Shown in pieces: positions 15,207 through 24,511 of a DNA stretch of 52,947 nt. The position numbers were made by a program, and so were the translations under genes. The stretch spans positions 1 to 52,947 of the forward strand of contig JAFDVY010000010.1 of NCBI GenBank assembly GCA_018268785.1, written 5' to 3'. A model generated the notes under the pieces. The model was not told where the DNA came from. It searched no databases and saw only the letters and a program-made list of their open reading frames with translations. The first letter of the stretch is position 1; each line of letters opens with the position of its first letter. Source of the DNA: Acidobacteriota bacterium. Its GTDB lineage: Bacteria > Acidobacteriota > Terriglobia > Acidiferrales > UBA7541.

Positions 15207-17492
15207 ATGAATTTTGCTAAGGATCCATCTGTCCGCAAGAACAATCCGGGCCGAATTGGCCCTATGCTCGCCCTCGTTCTCCTCGTCACCTTGCTGTTGG
15301 GCTGCAACCGCGATCCTCAAAAATTCATCGACAAAGGCAATCTAAGTTTTCAGCAGGGAAAATATCCAGAAGCCTTGATTTTCTACGGTCGAGCCGCTCA
15401 GCTTAATCCGCGTCTCCCGGAAGCTCATTACAAACTTGCCCAAACGCACCTGCGAATGAAAAGTTGGCCGGCCGCCCATGCCGAGCTGCAGCGTACGGTC
15501 GAACTCCAGCCGGAAAACTGGCAAGCCCAGTTGGATTTGGGACGACTCGAGTTGGTCGGTGGAAAAGCGCAGGATGCCAGGGATCGCTCTCAACTTATCC
15601 TGAAATCCAATCCTTCCAGTGCTGACGCGCAGCTTTTGTTGGCCGATTCCGATGCTGCTCTTGGCAATCTTACAGCCGCAATCGAAGAAGCTAACGCGGC
15701 CATCGCCATGGCCCCCGATCGCGCTGCTTCTTACTTAAACCTGGCGCAGTTGCAGACTCGGAACGGCGACACCAAGGGCGCCGAAGCAAATATGTTGAAA
15801 GCGCAAAGCCTTGATCCCAAATCGACTGTTCCTTACATGCTCTTGGGCGCGTTTTATTTCCATCTAAAGAGAATCTCAGAAGCCGAAAAACAATTTCAGT
15901 CTGCCATCGCCGTTGCTCCAGAGGATCCCGCTCCGCGAGCGGCTCTCGCTGGCATGTATTCCTCCCAAAACGAAGACGGCAAAGCCGAACAGGTCTTGAC
16001 TGACGCGAAGAACCAACTCAGTTCCAATCCGGCGGCTTATCGCCTCCTGGGCGATTCCTATCTCGCGCAAGGTAAAATAGATAAAGCCCTCGCCGAGTTC
16101 AGCTCCCTTTCGGCGCAATATCCGAACGACTCTTCCGTCCAAAAAACCTACATTCAGCTTCTCGTCCTCAAAAACAGACTTGATGAGGCAGCCTCTCTGA
16201 ATGAAGCTCTTCTTTCGAAAACCCATTCGGACCCTGACGTCTTGGTTCAAAAGGGCCAAATTCAGCTTCTCCAGCAAAAACCGGACGCGGCATTTTCTAC
16301 GCTTCAATCCGCTCTCAGTATCGCTCCCAATAATGCTATTGGTCATTACCAACTGGGCCTTGCGCTCGCTGCAAAAGGCAATCCGCAGCAGGCGGAAAAA
16401 GAATGGCGCCAGGCAGTTCGCATTCGTCCCGCTTACCCCGAAGCCTGGCTGGCCTTGGCCAAGCGCGCTTCTCAAAAATCAGACTGGCGCGAATTGGAAG
16501 ACATGAGCGACCAGCTCAAGAAATTTGCACCCAGAAGCTCTGAGGGATATCTATTTCACGCAACGGCCAGAATCAACCAGGGCGACCCTCTTGGAGCCGA
16601 AGCCGACTTGCTCAATCTTCAGCGCATCGCGCCAGACAGCCCCATGTACTACGCCAAAATGGGAGACTTGCGCATGGCTCAACGGAAACCCGATGAGGCC
16701 GAATCATTCTTCCGCCAGGCGCTGCAGCGTGATTCCGCAAACATCGAGGCCATCGTTGGCATAATTCGCGTTGATCTAAACAAGAACAAAATTGCCGACG
16801 CCACAAAACTGATTCAGGATCAGATCCGGAAGAATCCTGACAACGCTTCCCTCTATCTTGTTCAAGGCGAACTGCAAATCCAGACCAAACAGTTCCCGGA
16901 AGCTGAAATTTCTCTCACCCGCGTTTTGGAGCTCGAAAAGAGCAGCGTTGCCGCAATGCTGCGCTTGGCGCAGTTGAACGCGGCAAAGGGCCAGTTCGAC
17001 AAGTCCGTTTCTTACTACCAGAATGCTTCCGAGCTTTCTCCTCACGACGCTCGGATATTGATTTCGCTCGGTGAAGTCTTCGAGCAAGCAGGTAATTGGC
17101 AGCAAGCCCAGGCCACTTATCAGAAAGCCCTCACCATCTCCGCCGAAAACCCCATTGCTTCCAACAACCTTGCCTATTTGCTGTTGGAACACGGCGGCAG
17201 CCCCAGCGTTGCTCTAACACTTGCGCAGACCGCGCGTAGAGGCCTTCCAAACGTTCCCAATTCGGCGGACACTCTCGGTTGGGCCTATTACAACAATGGC
17301 GCCTATTCCGTTGCCGCCCCCCTCTTCGAGGAAGCAATTAAGGCTATCCCGAATAACCAGACCTATCGCCTCCATTTGGGTATGACCTACCAGAAGTTGA
17401 GCGACGACGCTCGCGCCAAAGCTGAATTTGAAAAAGTCATCGCCTTGAATCCAAGCTCTCCCATTGCTGACCAGGCGCGGCGGCTGCTCTGA
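15207..17492 (+). CDS. TPR-repeat lipoprotein, PrsT-like (exosortase/EPS-associated)
   Basis: From the ATG at 15207 the protein has 761 residues. It starts with a lipoprotein signal ending LLVTLLLGC (acylated C33), then tandem tetratricopeptide repeats to the C-terminus, marked by recurring patterns such as GKYPEALIFYGRAAQLNP and EAHYKLAQTHLRMKSWPAA. A TTG at 15150 would add 19 residues before the signal peptide and is unlikely. PrsT is a TPR lipoprotein that accompanies exosortase/PEP-CTERM loci, and the exosortase lies 2.9 kb upstream, so this is a candidate. It may scaffold the export machinery in the periplasm. TPR sequence divergence prevents certainty. Confidence 0.82.
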   Translation: MNFAKDPSVRKNNPGRIGPMLALVLLVTLLLGCNRDPQKFIDKGNLSFQQGKYPEALIFYGRAAQLNPRLPEAHYKLAQTHLRMKSWPAAHAELQRTVELQPENWQAQLDLGRLELVGGKAQDARDRSQLILKSNPSSADAQLLLADSDAALGNLTAAIEEANAAIAMAPDRAASYLNLAQLQTRNGDTKGAEANMLKAQSLDPKSTVPYMLLGAFYFHLKRISEAEKQFQSAIAVAPEDPAPRAALAGMYSSQNEDGKAEQVLTDAKNQLSSNPAAYRLLGDSYLAQGKIDKALAEFSSLSAQYPNDSSVQKTYIQLLVLKNRLDEAASLNEALLSKTHSDPDVLVQKGQIQLLQQKPDAAFSTLQSALSIAPNNAIGHYQLGLALAAKGNPQQAEKEWRQAVRIRPAYPEAWLALAKRASQKSDWRELEDMSDQLKKFAPRSSEGYLFHATARINQGDPLGAEADLLNLQRIAPDSPMYYAKMGDLRMAQRKPDEAESFFRQALQRDSANIEAIVGIIRVDLNKNKIADATKLIQDQIRKNPDNASLYLVQGELQIQTKQFPEAEISLTRVLELEKSSVAAMLRLAQLNAAKGQFDKSVSYYQNASELSPHDARILISLGEVFEQAGNWQQAQATYQKALTISAENPIASNNLAYLLLEHGGSPSVALTLAQTARRGLPNVPNSADTLGWAYYNNGAYSVAAPLFEEAIKAIPNNQTYRLHLGMTYQKLSDDARAKAEFEKVIALNPSSPIADQARRLL

Positions 17493-17525
17493 TCCATCTA
17501 CCAGAAACGTTGCAGTTGTGCTCTT

Positions 17526-19508
17526 CTAATTTGGAATTGCTGCGGAAGCTTCGTTAGAAAAGGCGCTTTCGTTTCCGCTGCCGTCAACGGCGGTCGTCAC
17601 GTAGAAATACGTGGTGCCGTTCTGTACCGCGGAGTCTGTGTAGTTCATGCTCGGCCAAAGAGACCCGTTGACCTTGACGTATCCGCTGCCGCTCGTTGTG
17701 CTGCGATACACGTTGTATCCCGAGATAGAGGAACCGCTTTCGCTCCAAGTCAGGCTGACGGTATGCGAGACGGCTTGGACTCCAGTTCCGCTCAGCGTGA
17801 TCGTCCCTGGCGAACCGGAGGCGTTGCTGGTCACGGTGATGCTTCCGCTTGCCGCTCCGGCCGTGCTCGGATCGAAAATCGCGTTGAACGTAAAAGTCTG
17901 CGACGGATTCAGCGTCACTCCGCTTGCGCCGCTGAGCGAGTATCCCGTTCCGCTCACGGTAATCGAAGAAATCTGCACGGAAGAATTGCCGGTGTTCGTG
18001 ATCGTTTCACTCAAGGTTGCCGTCGTCGAACCAATATTCACATTTCCGAATGCGAGCGTCGAAGCGCTGAATGATAACGTCCTCGTCGCTGCCACACCCG
18101 TGCCGCTCAACGCCACTGTTGCCGGCGAATTCGGCGCGTTGCTTGCGATATTCACCGTTCCCGCCAGGTTTCCTGCTGCCGTTGGCGCAAACACAGCATT
18201 GAAAGTCACGCTTGTTCCCGGGGCCACGTTGCTCGGCGCCGAAAGTCCATTCACCGAATAACCCGTCGCGCTGATACTCAGCTGCGAGATTGTCAAAGTG
18301 GCCGAACCCGTATTTGTGACGGTAAAGCTCTTCGAGCTGTTTTGCCCGGCAACGATGTTTCCGAAATTAAAACTTGCCGGTGAAATCGAAATCGCCGGTT
18401 GAACTCCAGTTCCGCTCACCGGAATCGTCAGTGGTGAGCCGGGTGCGTCGCTCGTCACTTTAACAGAACCGGTCACGCTTCCTGCTGCGGTTGGAGCAAA
18501 TGTCACAGTCAGGGTCGCTGTCGCCGAAGGATTGAGCGTTGTAGGAGTTGCAATTCCGTTCACGGAAACTCCTGCGCCCGTTGCTGCGACGCTGGAAATG
18601 GTAACCGCCGCAGTGCCGGAGTTGGTCAGTACAACCTGTTTCGCCGAGTTCGTGCCCGTATTGACGTTTCCATAGCTCAAGCTGCTTTGATTCGATTGCA
18701 GGTTTCCAGTCGGTGTCGCTGTGCCCGTGCCGCTCAAAGAAATCGTTATCGGAGAGCCCTGCGAATTACTCGTCACCGTCAAAGAACCTGTCACAGCTCC
18801 AGTCGCTGTCGGCGCGAATTTGACCGACAGAGTCGCTGTTGCAGAAGCGTTCACAGTCGCTGGCGTGGAAACGCCGCTTACCGTAAAGCCTGTCCCTGTC
18901 ACGGATACAGCCGAAATCTGAACCGCAGCTGTGCCAGTATTCGTCAGCACGACCTGTTTAGTCAGATTGTTTCCGTTGGTTACGCTGCCAAACGCCAGGC
19001 TGCTCTGATCAGACTGCAAATTGCCGGTGCTTGCTACGACATTCGCCGAAAGGTTCACTACCGCTGGCGAAGTGCCCGCATCGCCCTGAATCGTCAGTGT
19101 GCCGTTTATGGCTCCGCTCGCCGCCGGCGTTACGCTAACTGTGAATGTACTGGACTGGCCCGCTGACATCGCCATCGGCAGAGTCATGCCACTAACCTTA
19201 AACAGTGAATTGGATACCGTGGCTTGCGTCACGTTCAAGGATGCCGTTCCAGTGTTGGCAATCGTCACTGTCTGGCTGGTTTGTTTGCCAACGGAAATAT
19301 TCCCGAAATTAACGGTCGTGGGATTCAGTTGGATCGCACCAGTTCCTGGGTCCGTAGGCTTTGACGCGCTCACAATTCCGGTGCATCCCCCCACTACTGT
19401 TGCTGACCCAAGCAGCACAACCAGGAGGAGAGCCTTCCAAGCTTCCGCCACCTTCTCGGATCGGCGGCCTTTTGCCACCCCAATTCCTTTTGTCTCCCCC
19501 ATGCTCAT
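17526..19508 (-). CDS. Choice-of-anchor D lipoprotein with five ASH-type repeats and a C-terminal fibronectin III-like domain
   Basis: The 660-residue protein has a signal ending SATVVGGC (C42 in a lipobox). Five repeats of about 100 residues follow, at roughly 55-160, 161-267, 268-370, 371-474 and 475-580. Each has the pattern FGNV..G...SQ.V.L.NTGTA...I and ends in ...SGTG. The C-terminal domain (580-660) contains YNVYRSTTSG and SGNESAFSNEAS, a fibronectin-like fold. GGAGGG 8 bases before the ATG supports the start. Such proteins are abundant in acidobacteria and are thought to be cell-surface adhesion or matrix components; function is unproven. It has a shorter paralogue at 26993-28036. Confidence 0.85.
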   Translation of the reverse strand: MSMGETKGIGVAKGRRSEKVAEAWKALLLVVLLGSATVVGGCTGIVSASKPTDPGTGAIQLNPTTVNFGNISVGKQTSQTVTIANTGTASLNVTQATVSNSLFKVSGMTLPMAMSAGQSSTFTVSVTPAASGAINGTLTIQGDAGTSPAVVNLSANVVASTGNLQSDQSSLAFGSVTNGNNLTKQVVLTNTGTAAVQISAVSVTGTGFTVSGVSTPATVNASATATLSVKFAPTATGAVTGSLTVTSNSQGSPITISLSGTGTATPTGNLQSNQSSLSYGNVNTGTNSAKQVVLTNSGTAAVTISSVAATGAGVSVNGIATPTTLNPSATATLTVTFAPTAAGSVTGSVKVTSDAPGSPLTIPVSGTGVQPAISISPASFNFGNIVAGQNSSKSFTVTNTGSATLTISQLSISATGYSVNGLSAPSNVAPGTSVTFNAVFAPTAAGNLAGTVNIASNAPNSPATVALSGTGVAATRTLSFSASTLAFGNVNIGSTTATLSETITNTGNSSVQISSITVSGTGYSLSGASGVTLNPSQTFTFNAIFDPSTAGAASGSITVTSNASGSPGTITLSGTGVQAVSHTVSLTWSESGSSISGYNVYRSTTSGSGYVKVNGSLWPSMNYTDSAVQNGTTYFYVTTAVDGSGNESAFSNEASAAIPN

Positions 19509-19938
19509 TACCCATGCCCTCCGAATTCGTCGCTTCCAACAGGTGCGAGGGTAATGGAACCGTGGTAATGGAACTACTGGTGCGTGGGACAGATATGGGT
19601 CAGCTAGTCTGCCTGCCCAAGTGGCGCTCTCTCACCTGCCCTTTGGCTTTCAGGTGCCCTGAACTTTCAGCTCGTTCAATTGCATCGCCTGTCACACGAA
19701 AAGGATCTTCAAAATTGCTTGTTTTTCCCTGAAATTTTGAAGTTTCCAAGGAAAGGAGGTCTGTTCAGGCGCTGCCTCTAGGTCAGTCCCAAAGGACAGG
19801 TCCGGCTCTGCGCGAAGTGGCCTTGCCTTCTTCCCGCAGATTTAGCGCTTAGACTAACGGAATCTTTGGAACTCTTGCTTTAGGTGGGAATCAACTGCTC
19901 GTGCTCAATCGGAACTACCAAGGAGGCGGGACCAAAAA
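19509..19938. other. Intergenic region upstream of the large ASH-repeat lipoprotein
   Basis: The 430 bases lie between the stop of a sigma-54 activator gene and the start of the ASH lipoprotein, both on the minus strand. No gene is supported. It should hold the lipoprotein promoter; I looked for a GG-N10-GC sigma-54 pattern with TGGCAC/TTGC and found no good match. Confidence 0.5.
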
Positions 19939-20997
19939 CTATTCGCTTGGTCTGATCTCTCGGCCCTGTTGTTGTAGGGCCGCGCGACGCGAAACCAATC
20001 CCGCATCACGAATCTTGTAAATCAGCGCTCGATAGCTAATCTTCAGCTCTTGTGCTGTCTTCCGGCGATTCCATTGGTTGGCTCTCAAAGACTCTAGGAT
20101 GACCTTCTTTTCCATCTCATGGATTACATCTTTGGCGATTCGCTTCAGGGGAAGTCTCTTTGCTCTCTCTGCTTCCCCTTCGCTAGCTCGATCCCGTCTG
20201 CCGGTATTCTCCTGATGCAGCGAAGCCTCGGGCCCCAGTAGCACGTACCTCGCGATCCCGTTTGAGAGTTCTCTTATGTTGCCCAGCCAAGGCAAGCTCT
20301 TCAGATAGACAAGCATTTCCGGCGGAAACGCGAACGATTTTAATTCAAATTGCTTTTCAAATTGCTGCCGGAAATGTTCCGCAAGGGATGGAATGTCCTC
20401 CTTGCGTTCACGCAATGGAGGCATCGTCAATCGGAACACTTGAATCCGGTACAGCAAATCCTGCCGAAACCGGCCCTCTGCCGTCTCTTTTTCCATGTCT
20501 TTGTTGGTCGAGCAGATCAGGCGGCACTCCACTCTCCGTTCGCCTTGATCCCCGATTCTCGAAAACGTCCCATCCTGAAGGAAATGCAGCAGCTTGCTTT
20601 GCAGATTCCAGTCCAGATCCGCTATTTCGTCCAGAAATAGCGTCCCTTGATGAGCCTTTTCTACTCTTCCCGGCTTCACCAGATTTGCCCCCGTGAATGC
20701 CCCCTTCTCATATCCAAACAGTTCGCTCTCGAGAAGTGCAGACGGGATCGCCGCGCAATTGACCTTTACAAACTCGCCCATCGCAAACTCTGACTTGGAA
20801 TGGATCCACCGCGCCAGCGCCTCTTTGCCTGTTCCTCCTTCGCCGCACAGGAGGACGGGCACGTTTGTCCTGCAAATTTTTTCGGCCTTCGAGCGCACTC
20901 CAAACATCGTCGGCGCTATCCCAAAGAGGGTATCGTCCGGCAGAACGTTCATCTGCACCTTTGCCGCTAGAGACTGACTTGTTTGCGTCGAGGCCAT
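19939..20997 (-). CDS. Sigma-54-dependent transcriptional activator without receiver domain
   Basis: The 352-residue protein is an AAA+ enhancer-binding protein. It has Walker A GEGGTGKE (52-59), the sigma-54 contact loop GAFTGA (99-104), Walker B FLDEIA (121-126), an arginine-finger region near DLLYRIQVFRLTMPPLRERKED, and a Fis-type helix-turn-helix near the C-terminus (NRRKTAQELKISYRALIYKI). Only about 25 residues precede the AAA+ domain, so it has no sensory domain and may be constitutively active or controlled by a partner. It is related to the response regulator at 21868-23325 and may act in the same circuit. PilZ genes nearby raise the possibility of c-di-GMP input. Confidence 0.9.
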   Translation of the reverse strand: MASTQTSQSLAAKVQMNVLPDDTLFGIAPTMFGVRSKAEKICRTNVPVLLCGEGGTGKEALARWIHSKSEFAMGEFVKVNCAAIPSALLESELFGYEKGAFTGANLVKPGRVEKAHQGTLFLDEIADLDWNLQSKLLHFLQDGTFSRIGDQGERRVECRLICSTNKDMEKETAEGRFRQDLLYRIQVFRLTMPPLRERKEDIPSLAEHFRQQFEKQFELKSFAFPPEMLVYLKSLPWLGNIRELSNGIARYVLLGPEASLHQENTGRRDRASEGEAERAKRLPLKRIAKDVIHEMEKKVILESLRANQWNRRKTAQELKISYRALIYKIRDAGLVSRRAALQQQGREIRPSE

Positions 20998-21126
20998 GTC
21001 ACCTTATCGAGCACGAGGTGCACATGGGCAACCAAACCTTGCAAGGCAAGAAGTCTGTCTTCCACTGGAGATCGACATCTAAGTCTATAAATAAAAAGGA
21101 GTTATTTCCATAATGGATTCAATACT

Positions 21127-21135
21127 ACTAGTACC
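21127..21135 (-). promoter_or_regulatory. GGTACTAGT motif upstream of the sigma-54 activator
   Basis: Read on the minus strand the bases are GGTACTAGT, about 130 bases before the activator start at 20997. The core also occurs at 24831-24845 and 49544-49558, both ahead of regulator genes. It could be a shared binding site, but nine bases is weak evidence. Confidence 0.25.
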
Positions 21136-21282
21136 AACAACCGGCCCGTTTTCGCTCTTACGGGAAATTTCAGGCACACTTCGGGGAAGGAAAGTTCTCT
21201 CGTCGCGTCAATTCGACCGTTGTTCGTTCGTTGTTTTTCAATCCGTGGGACGATGCCAAGTTCAATAAATCGGTAATGGCCC

Positions 21283-21630
21283 CTAGGCCCGGGCCGCCTG
21301 ACCTCTGATAATGTCGTATCGCTCGATGACCGCTGCGACGCCCAACCGCAGTTCGCCGTCTTCACCGCGTTTTTCCACGCGCACCACTTTGCCCAGGGCC
21401 CGCACAAAGACTTCGCTGCTGTGCGTGATTTCCGCGGGCAAAGTCAGCGTAATGTCGAGCTCCGAACCTGCTTCCAAATCCTGATCGATCACAAAGTACA
21501 GGCCCCGCGTGGATATGTCCCGCGTTTTTCCGTTTGGGCTCCCATTGGGACGTTCTGTGGGAATTCTTACAATCACCGGCAGGGACAAATCGTACCGTCG
21601 TGCATTGCGTCGTTCCGACATCAAGCTCAT
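21283..21630 (-). CDS. PilZ domain protein (putative c-di-GMP receptor)
   Basis: This 115-residue single-domain protein carries the two PilZ c-di-GMP-binding motifs, RRNARRYD near the N-terminus (RxxxR) and DISTRGLYF (D/NxSxxG). PilZ domains change conformation on c-di-GMP binding and control polysaccharide synthesis, motility or transcription. ATG codons at 21630 and 21621 are both possible; AAGGA 8 bases before the second favours MSERRNARRYD. It lies between two sigma-54 activator genes on the same strand. A second PilZ protein and a GGDEF-PilZ cyclase lie within 6 kb. Its partner cannot be told from the sequence. Confidence 0.88.
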   Translation of the reverse strand: MSLMSERRNARRYDLSLPVIVRIPTERPNGSPNGKTRDISTRGLYFVIDQDLEAGSELDITLTLPAEITHSSEVFVRALGKVVRVEKRGEDGELRLGVAAVIERYDIIRGQAARA

Positions 21631-21867
21631 CCTTCAACCTACCCGCGGCCGCAGACGGTCTGGCCGGCCTTCTTTTATCATTGAGCTAATGTTATCTCAA
21701 GCAGAAAACGGCGAAACGTCGGCTCGCTTGAGCGAACGCTCCCCCGCTCATCTCTTCTGATTTCTGCTTTTGAAATGCTCCCGCGAAGATACTGTGCAAC
21801 TCTTCCCGCGCAAAGCGGCATTTTTCGCGATGTGACTTGAAAGGAATCTTCGCGATAGGCCGGAAGA

Positions 21868-23325
21868 CTATTCGTTCCGCCCCGCTGATACCGGGGCCGT
21901 CTCGGCTGCCGGCGTGGACGCGGACTTGCGAGTCCTCGGCGTGTCGAGATTGAATTGCCTCATCTTGTAGAGCAATGCCTTGTAGCTGATGCCAAGCATC
22001 TTGGCCGCGTCTTTCCGGCACCAGCGCGTTTTTTCCAGCGCTTCAGCAATGGCTTCCATTTCCGCTTCGTCCTTCAATCCGCGGACCAGCGCCTTCAGCC
22101 CCTGCTCCCGTGGCGCCGCTGCTTCTTCCCGCGGCGACGTTCTCTGCCTCGCCGAAGACATTTCAACCAGCTCGCGCAAGCTGCCTTCATCGTCTTCCAA
22201 AATCACATAACGCTTCACGAAATTTTCCAGTTCGCGCAAATTTCCCGGCCACGGATAGTTCGCCGCTGCATCCAGCAAATGCTTCGATGGTTCCACCGCC
22301 GGCTTTCCGAATTTTTCCGCATACTTCGCAAGAAAATGACGGAACAACAATGGAATTTCGGTGGTGCGCTCGCGCAACGGAGGAACTAGAATCGATAGCA
22401 CGTTCAAACGGTAGTAGAGGTCCTCGCGAAATTTCCCCGTCTTCATCGCTTCTTGAACGTCCACGTTCGTCGCGGCCAGCACGCGGACATCGGTGTCAAT
22501 CAAGTTCCGCCCGCCAAGCCTCGAATATTGGTGATCCTGCAAAACGTGCAGCAGCTTCGCTTGCAGATGGGTGCTCATTTCCGCGATTTCATCCAGAAAG
22601 ATTGTTCCCTTGTTGGCGAGTTCAAATTTTCCTGGCTTGGCACGCACCGCGCCGGTAAACGCGCCTTGCTCAAATCCGAACAATTCCGATTCCAGCAGTT
22701 CTCCGGGCAGCGCCGCGCAATTCACTTTAACGAAGGGCTGCGATTTCCGTTTTGAACGCAAGTGAATCATCCGCGCAACTACTTCCTTTCCTACTCCGCT
22801 TTCCCCGCAGATGAATACCGGCACGTCCACTGGCGCGATCTGCAAGAGCTGCTGCCGGATTCGCACCATCTGCGGACTAGCCGCAAGAAAACTCAAATCC
22901 TCCGTCACTTGATCGCAATAGTCGCGAAGCGCCTGATTCTCCGTCGCCAATTGTTTCTTCTGCCGCGACTTCAGCATCGCCGCGTCCAATTCCGATTTTT
23001 CGAAGGGCTTTGTCAGATAGTCGTGGGCTCCCAGGCGAATCGCCTCGACCACAACGCCGACTTCGTTGGAACAAGAAAGCATAATCACGTTCAAACTGCG
23101 GTCAATTTGCAGCAGCTCTTTCAGCGTTTCAATGCCGCCCATCTCCGGCATAAGCACATCCAGAATGATGAAATCAGGCCGCGCTCCATCGTTGATCTTT
23201 TCAATCGCAGCGGGGCCGCTGCTCAGCGCTTCTACTTCAAATCCTTCGACTTCCAGAAGCGTTTGCAAATATTTGCGGATGCTCGGTTCGTCATCCACCA
23301 CCATGATCTTTTCTTTAACCGCCAT
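21868..23325 (-). CDS. NtrC-family sigma-54-dependent response regulator
   Basis: The 485-residue regulator has a receiver domain (DD at 11-12, phospho-acceptor D56 in FIILDVLMP, K106 in YLTKPF). Its AAA+ domain has GESGVGKE (174-181), GAFTGA (221-226) and FLDEIA (243-248), and a Fis-type helix-turn-helix lies near 430-460 (WCRKDAAKMLGISYKALLYKM). AGAGGA upstream of the ATG supports the start. The cognate kinase lies 31 bases upstream on the same strand. In many exosortase loci a sigma-54 regulator (PrsR) and kinase (PrsK) control EPS and PEP-CTERM genes. This pair could play that role, though the kinase is not a clear PrsK. An Arg/Ala/Pro-rich tail of about 25 residues ends the protein. Confidence 0.93.
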   Translation of the reverse strand: MAVKEKIMVVDDEPSIRKYLQTLLEVEGFEVEALSSGPAAIEKINDGARPDFIILDVLMPEMGGIETLKELLQIDRSLNVIMLSCSNEVGVVVEAIRLGAHDYLTKPFEKSELDAAMLKSRQKKQLATENQALRDYCDQVTEDLSFLAASPQMVRIRQQLLQIAPVDVPVFICGESGVGKEVVARMIHLRSKRKSQPFVKVNCAALPGELLESELFGFEQGAFTGAVRAKPGKFELANKGTIFLDEIAEMSTHLQAKLLHVLQDHQYSRLGGRNLIDTDVRVLAATNVDVQEAMKTGKFREDLYYRLNVLSILVPPLRERTTEIPLLFRHFLAKYAEKFGKPAVEPSKHLLDAAANYPWPGNLRELENFVKRYVILEDDEGSLRELVEMSSARQRTSPREEAAAPREQGLKALVRGLKDEAEMEAIAEALEKTRWCRKDAAKMLGISYKALLYKMRQFNLDTPRTRKSASTPAAETAPVSAGRNE

Positions 23326-23356
23326 TTGCTTCCTCTCAGTCTTAGGCCCAATTCCT

Positions 23357-24511
23357 TTACTGCTCTATGGGCAGCAGAAAATGGAACGTGCTGCCCCGTC
23401 TTGCTTCACTCTCAACCCAAATCTTCCCGCGATGCGCCTGAACCAGCCTTTTTGCAATCGCAAGTCCCAGTCCCATGCCCGACGTATTCCTGTCCACCCG
23501 TACAAAATCCTCAAAAATCTCCTGATGATGCTCGGGCGCAATCCCCGACCCCGAATCGGATACGCTCACTTCCACGCTGTTTGGTCTTGGCAACCGGAAT
23601 CTGCGCCGCTCTTGCGCCGGCGCCACTTCCGCTACGCGCCTTTCCCAAAAGTGAGGCTTTGCAACCAAGGTCACCGTTCCGCCGGATGGCGTGTGCTTCA
23701 GCGAGTTATCCAACAGGTTTGCCGCCGCCTGCTGCACTTTCTGGTAATCGAACCGGAAGCTCGGGATCGACGGATCCAGATTCACATCCAGCCGCACTCC
23801 CTTGCGTTGAAATGCCTCGGACCATCGCTTCGCCATTTCATCCAGACAATCTCGCAAATCGTTCTCGCGCAGCTGTAAAACCAGTTTTCCGCTTTCGAGC
23901 GCCGAATAATTCAGGAACATGGAAACAAGGCGCACCAATCTTTCGCAGCTCTCCTTCGACTCTTCCAGAATGTCTTTCTGTTTTTCCGTTAACCGCCCCA
24001 GCGACCCCGTCAGAAGTAAATCGTAATATCCCTTGATCACGGCAAGCGGCGTTTTCAATTCGTGCGCGGCGGATGCAAGAAAGACGGTCTTTTGCCGGTT
24101 TACTTCCTGTAATTTCAGGTACGCAGCCAGCAGATTTCGATAGGTAATCTCTCTCTCTTGCAAAAGCTCTTGCACTGTCAATTGCGTTGCTGCATCGGCG
24201 CTCGACTGCGCCACCACGGGGTCAATCTGCAAAACAACCCACTCTTGCTCGGACATCCACTGCACGGTCGTCAAGAATTTATTGCTCCCCGACACGATTT
24301 CCAGCCGCACCTCCGCTGATCCCGCTTCCAATTTTTCCAGAAGCGCTTCAGACTGCGTTTTCAGCACGTCGGAGATGAGATTTACTTCGCGGGAGTCGGG
24401 GTGGCCCAGCGTCGTCAGATATTCCCTGCCCTTCAGATTGGCAAGAATGATTCTTCCGGTGCGATCGGAGACGAGAAGTGCCTGGTCTACGCAATTCAAC
24501 AGCGTTTGCAC
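23357..24511 (-). CDS. Sensor histidine kinase (PAS-like sensor, soluble)
   Basis: The 384-residue kinase opens with a PAS-like segment (LLNCVDQALLVSDRTGRIILAN), then a coiled linker, the H-box SAAHELKTPL with H150, the N-box QAAANLLDN (N265), the G1 box DSGSGIA (319-325) and the G2 box SGMGLGLA. No membrane helix or signal peptide is visible, so it probably senses a cytoplasmic signal. It is followed by the sigma-54 response regulator 31 bases downstream. The start is uncertain. GTG at 24511 is the only standard codon near the conserved region; the frame stays open 22 codons further upstream without ATG, GTG or TTG. Confidence 0.9.
   Translation of the reverse strand: MQTLLNCVDQALLVSDRTGRIILANLKGREYLTTLGHPDSREVNLISDVLKTQSEALLEKLEAGSAEVRLEIVSGSNKFLTTVQWMSEQEWVVLQIDPVVAQSSADAATQLTVQELLQEREITYRNLLAAYLKLQEVNRQKTVFLASAAHELKTPLAVIKGYYDLLLTGSLGRLTEKQKDILEESKESCERLVRLVSMFLNYSALESGKLVLQLRENDLRDCLDEMAKRWSEAFQRKGVRLDVNLDPSIPSFRFDYQKVQQAAANLLDNSLKHTPSGGTVTLVAKPHFWERRVAEVAPAQERRRFRLPRPNSVEVSVSDSGSGIAPEHHQEIFEDFVRVDRNTSGMGLGLAIAKRLVQAHRGKIWVESEARRGSTFHFLLPIEQ

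Noticed and set aside
17640..19300. Periodic repeats of about 300 bases, considered as a CRISPR or satellite array
   Set aside because: They are the coding repeats of five ASH domains, diverged at DNA level and in frame.
22762..24036. A 424-codon plus-strand frame opposite the response regulator and histidine kinase
   Set aside because: It crosses two well-supported genes and has no recognisable domain.
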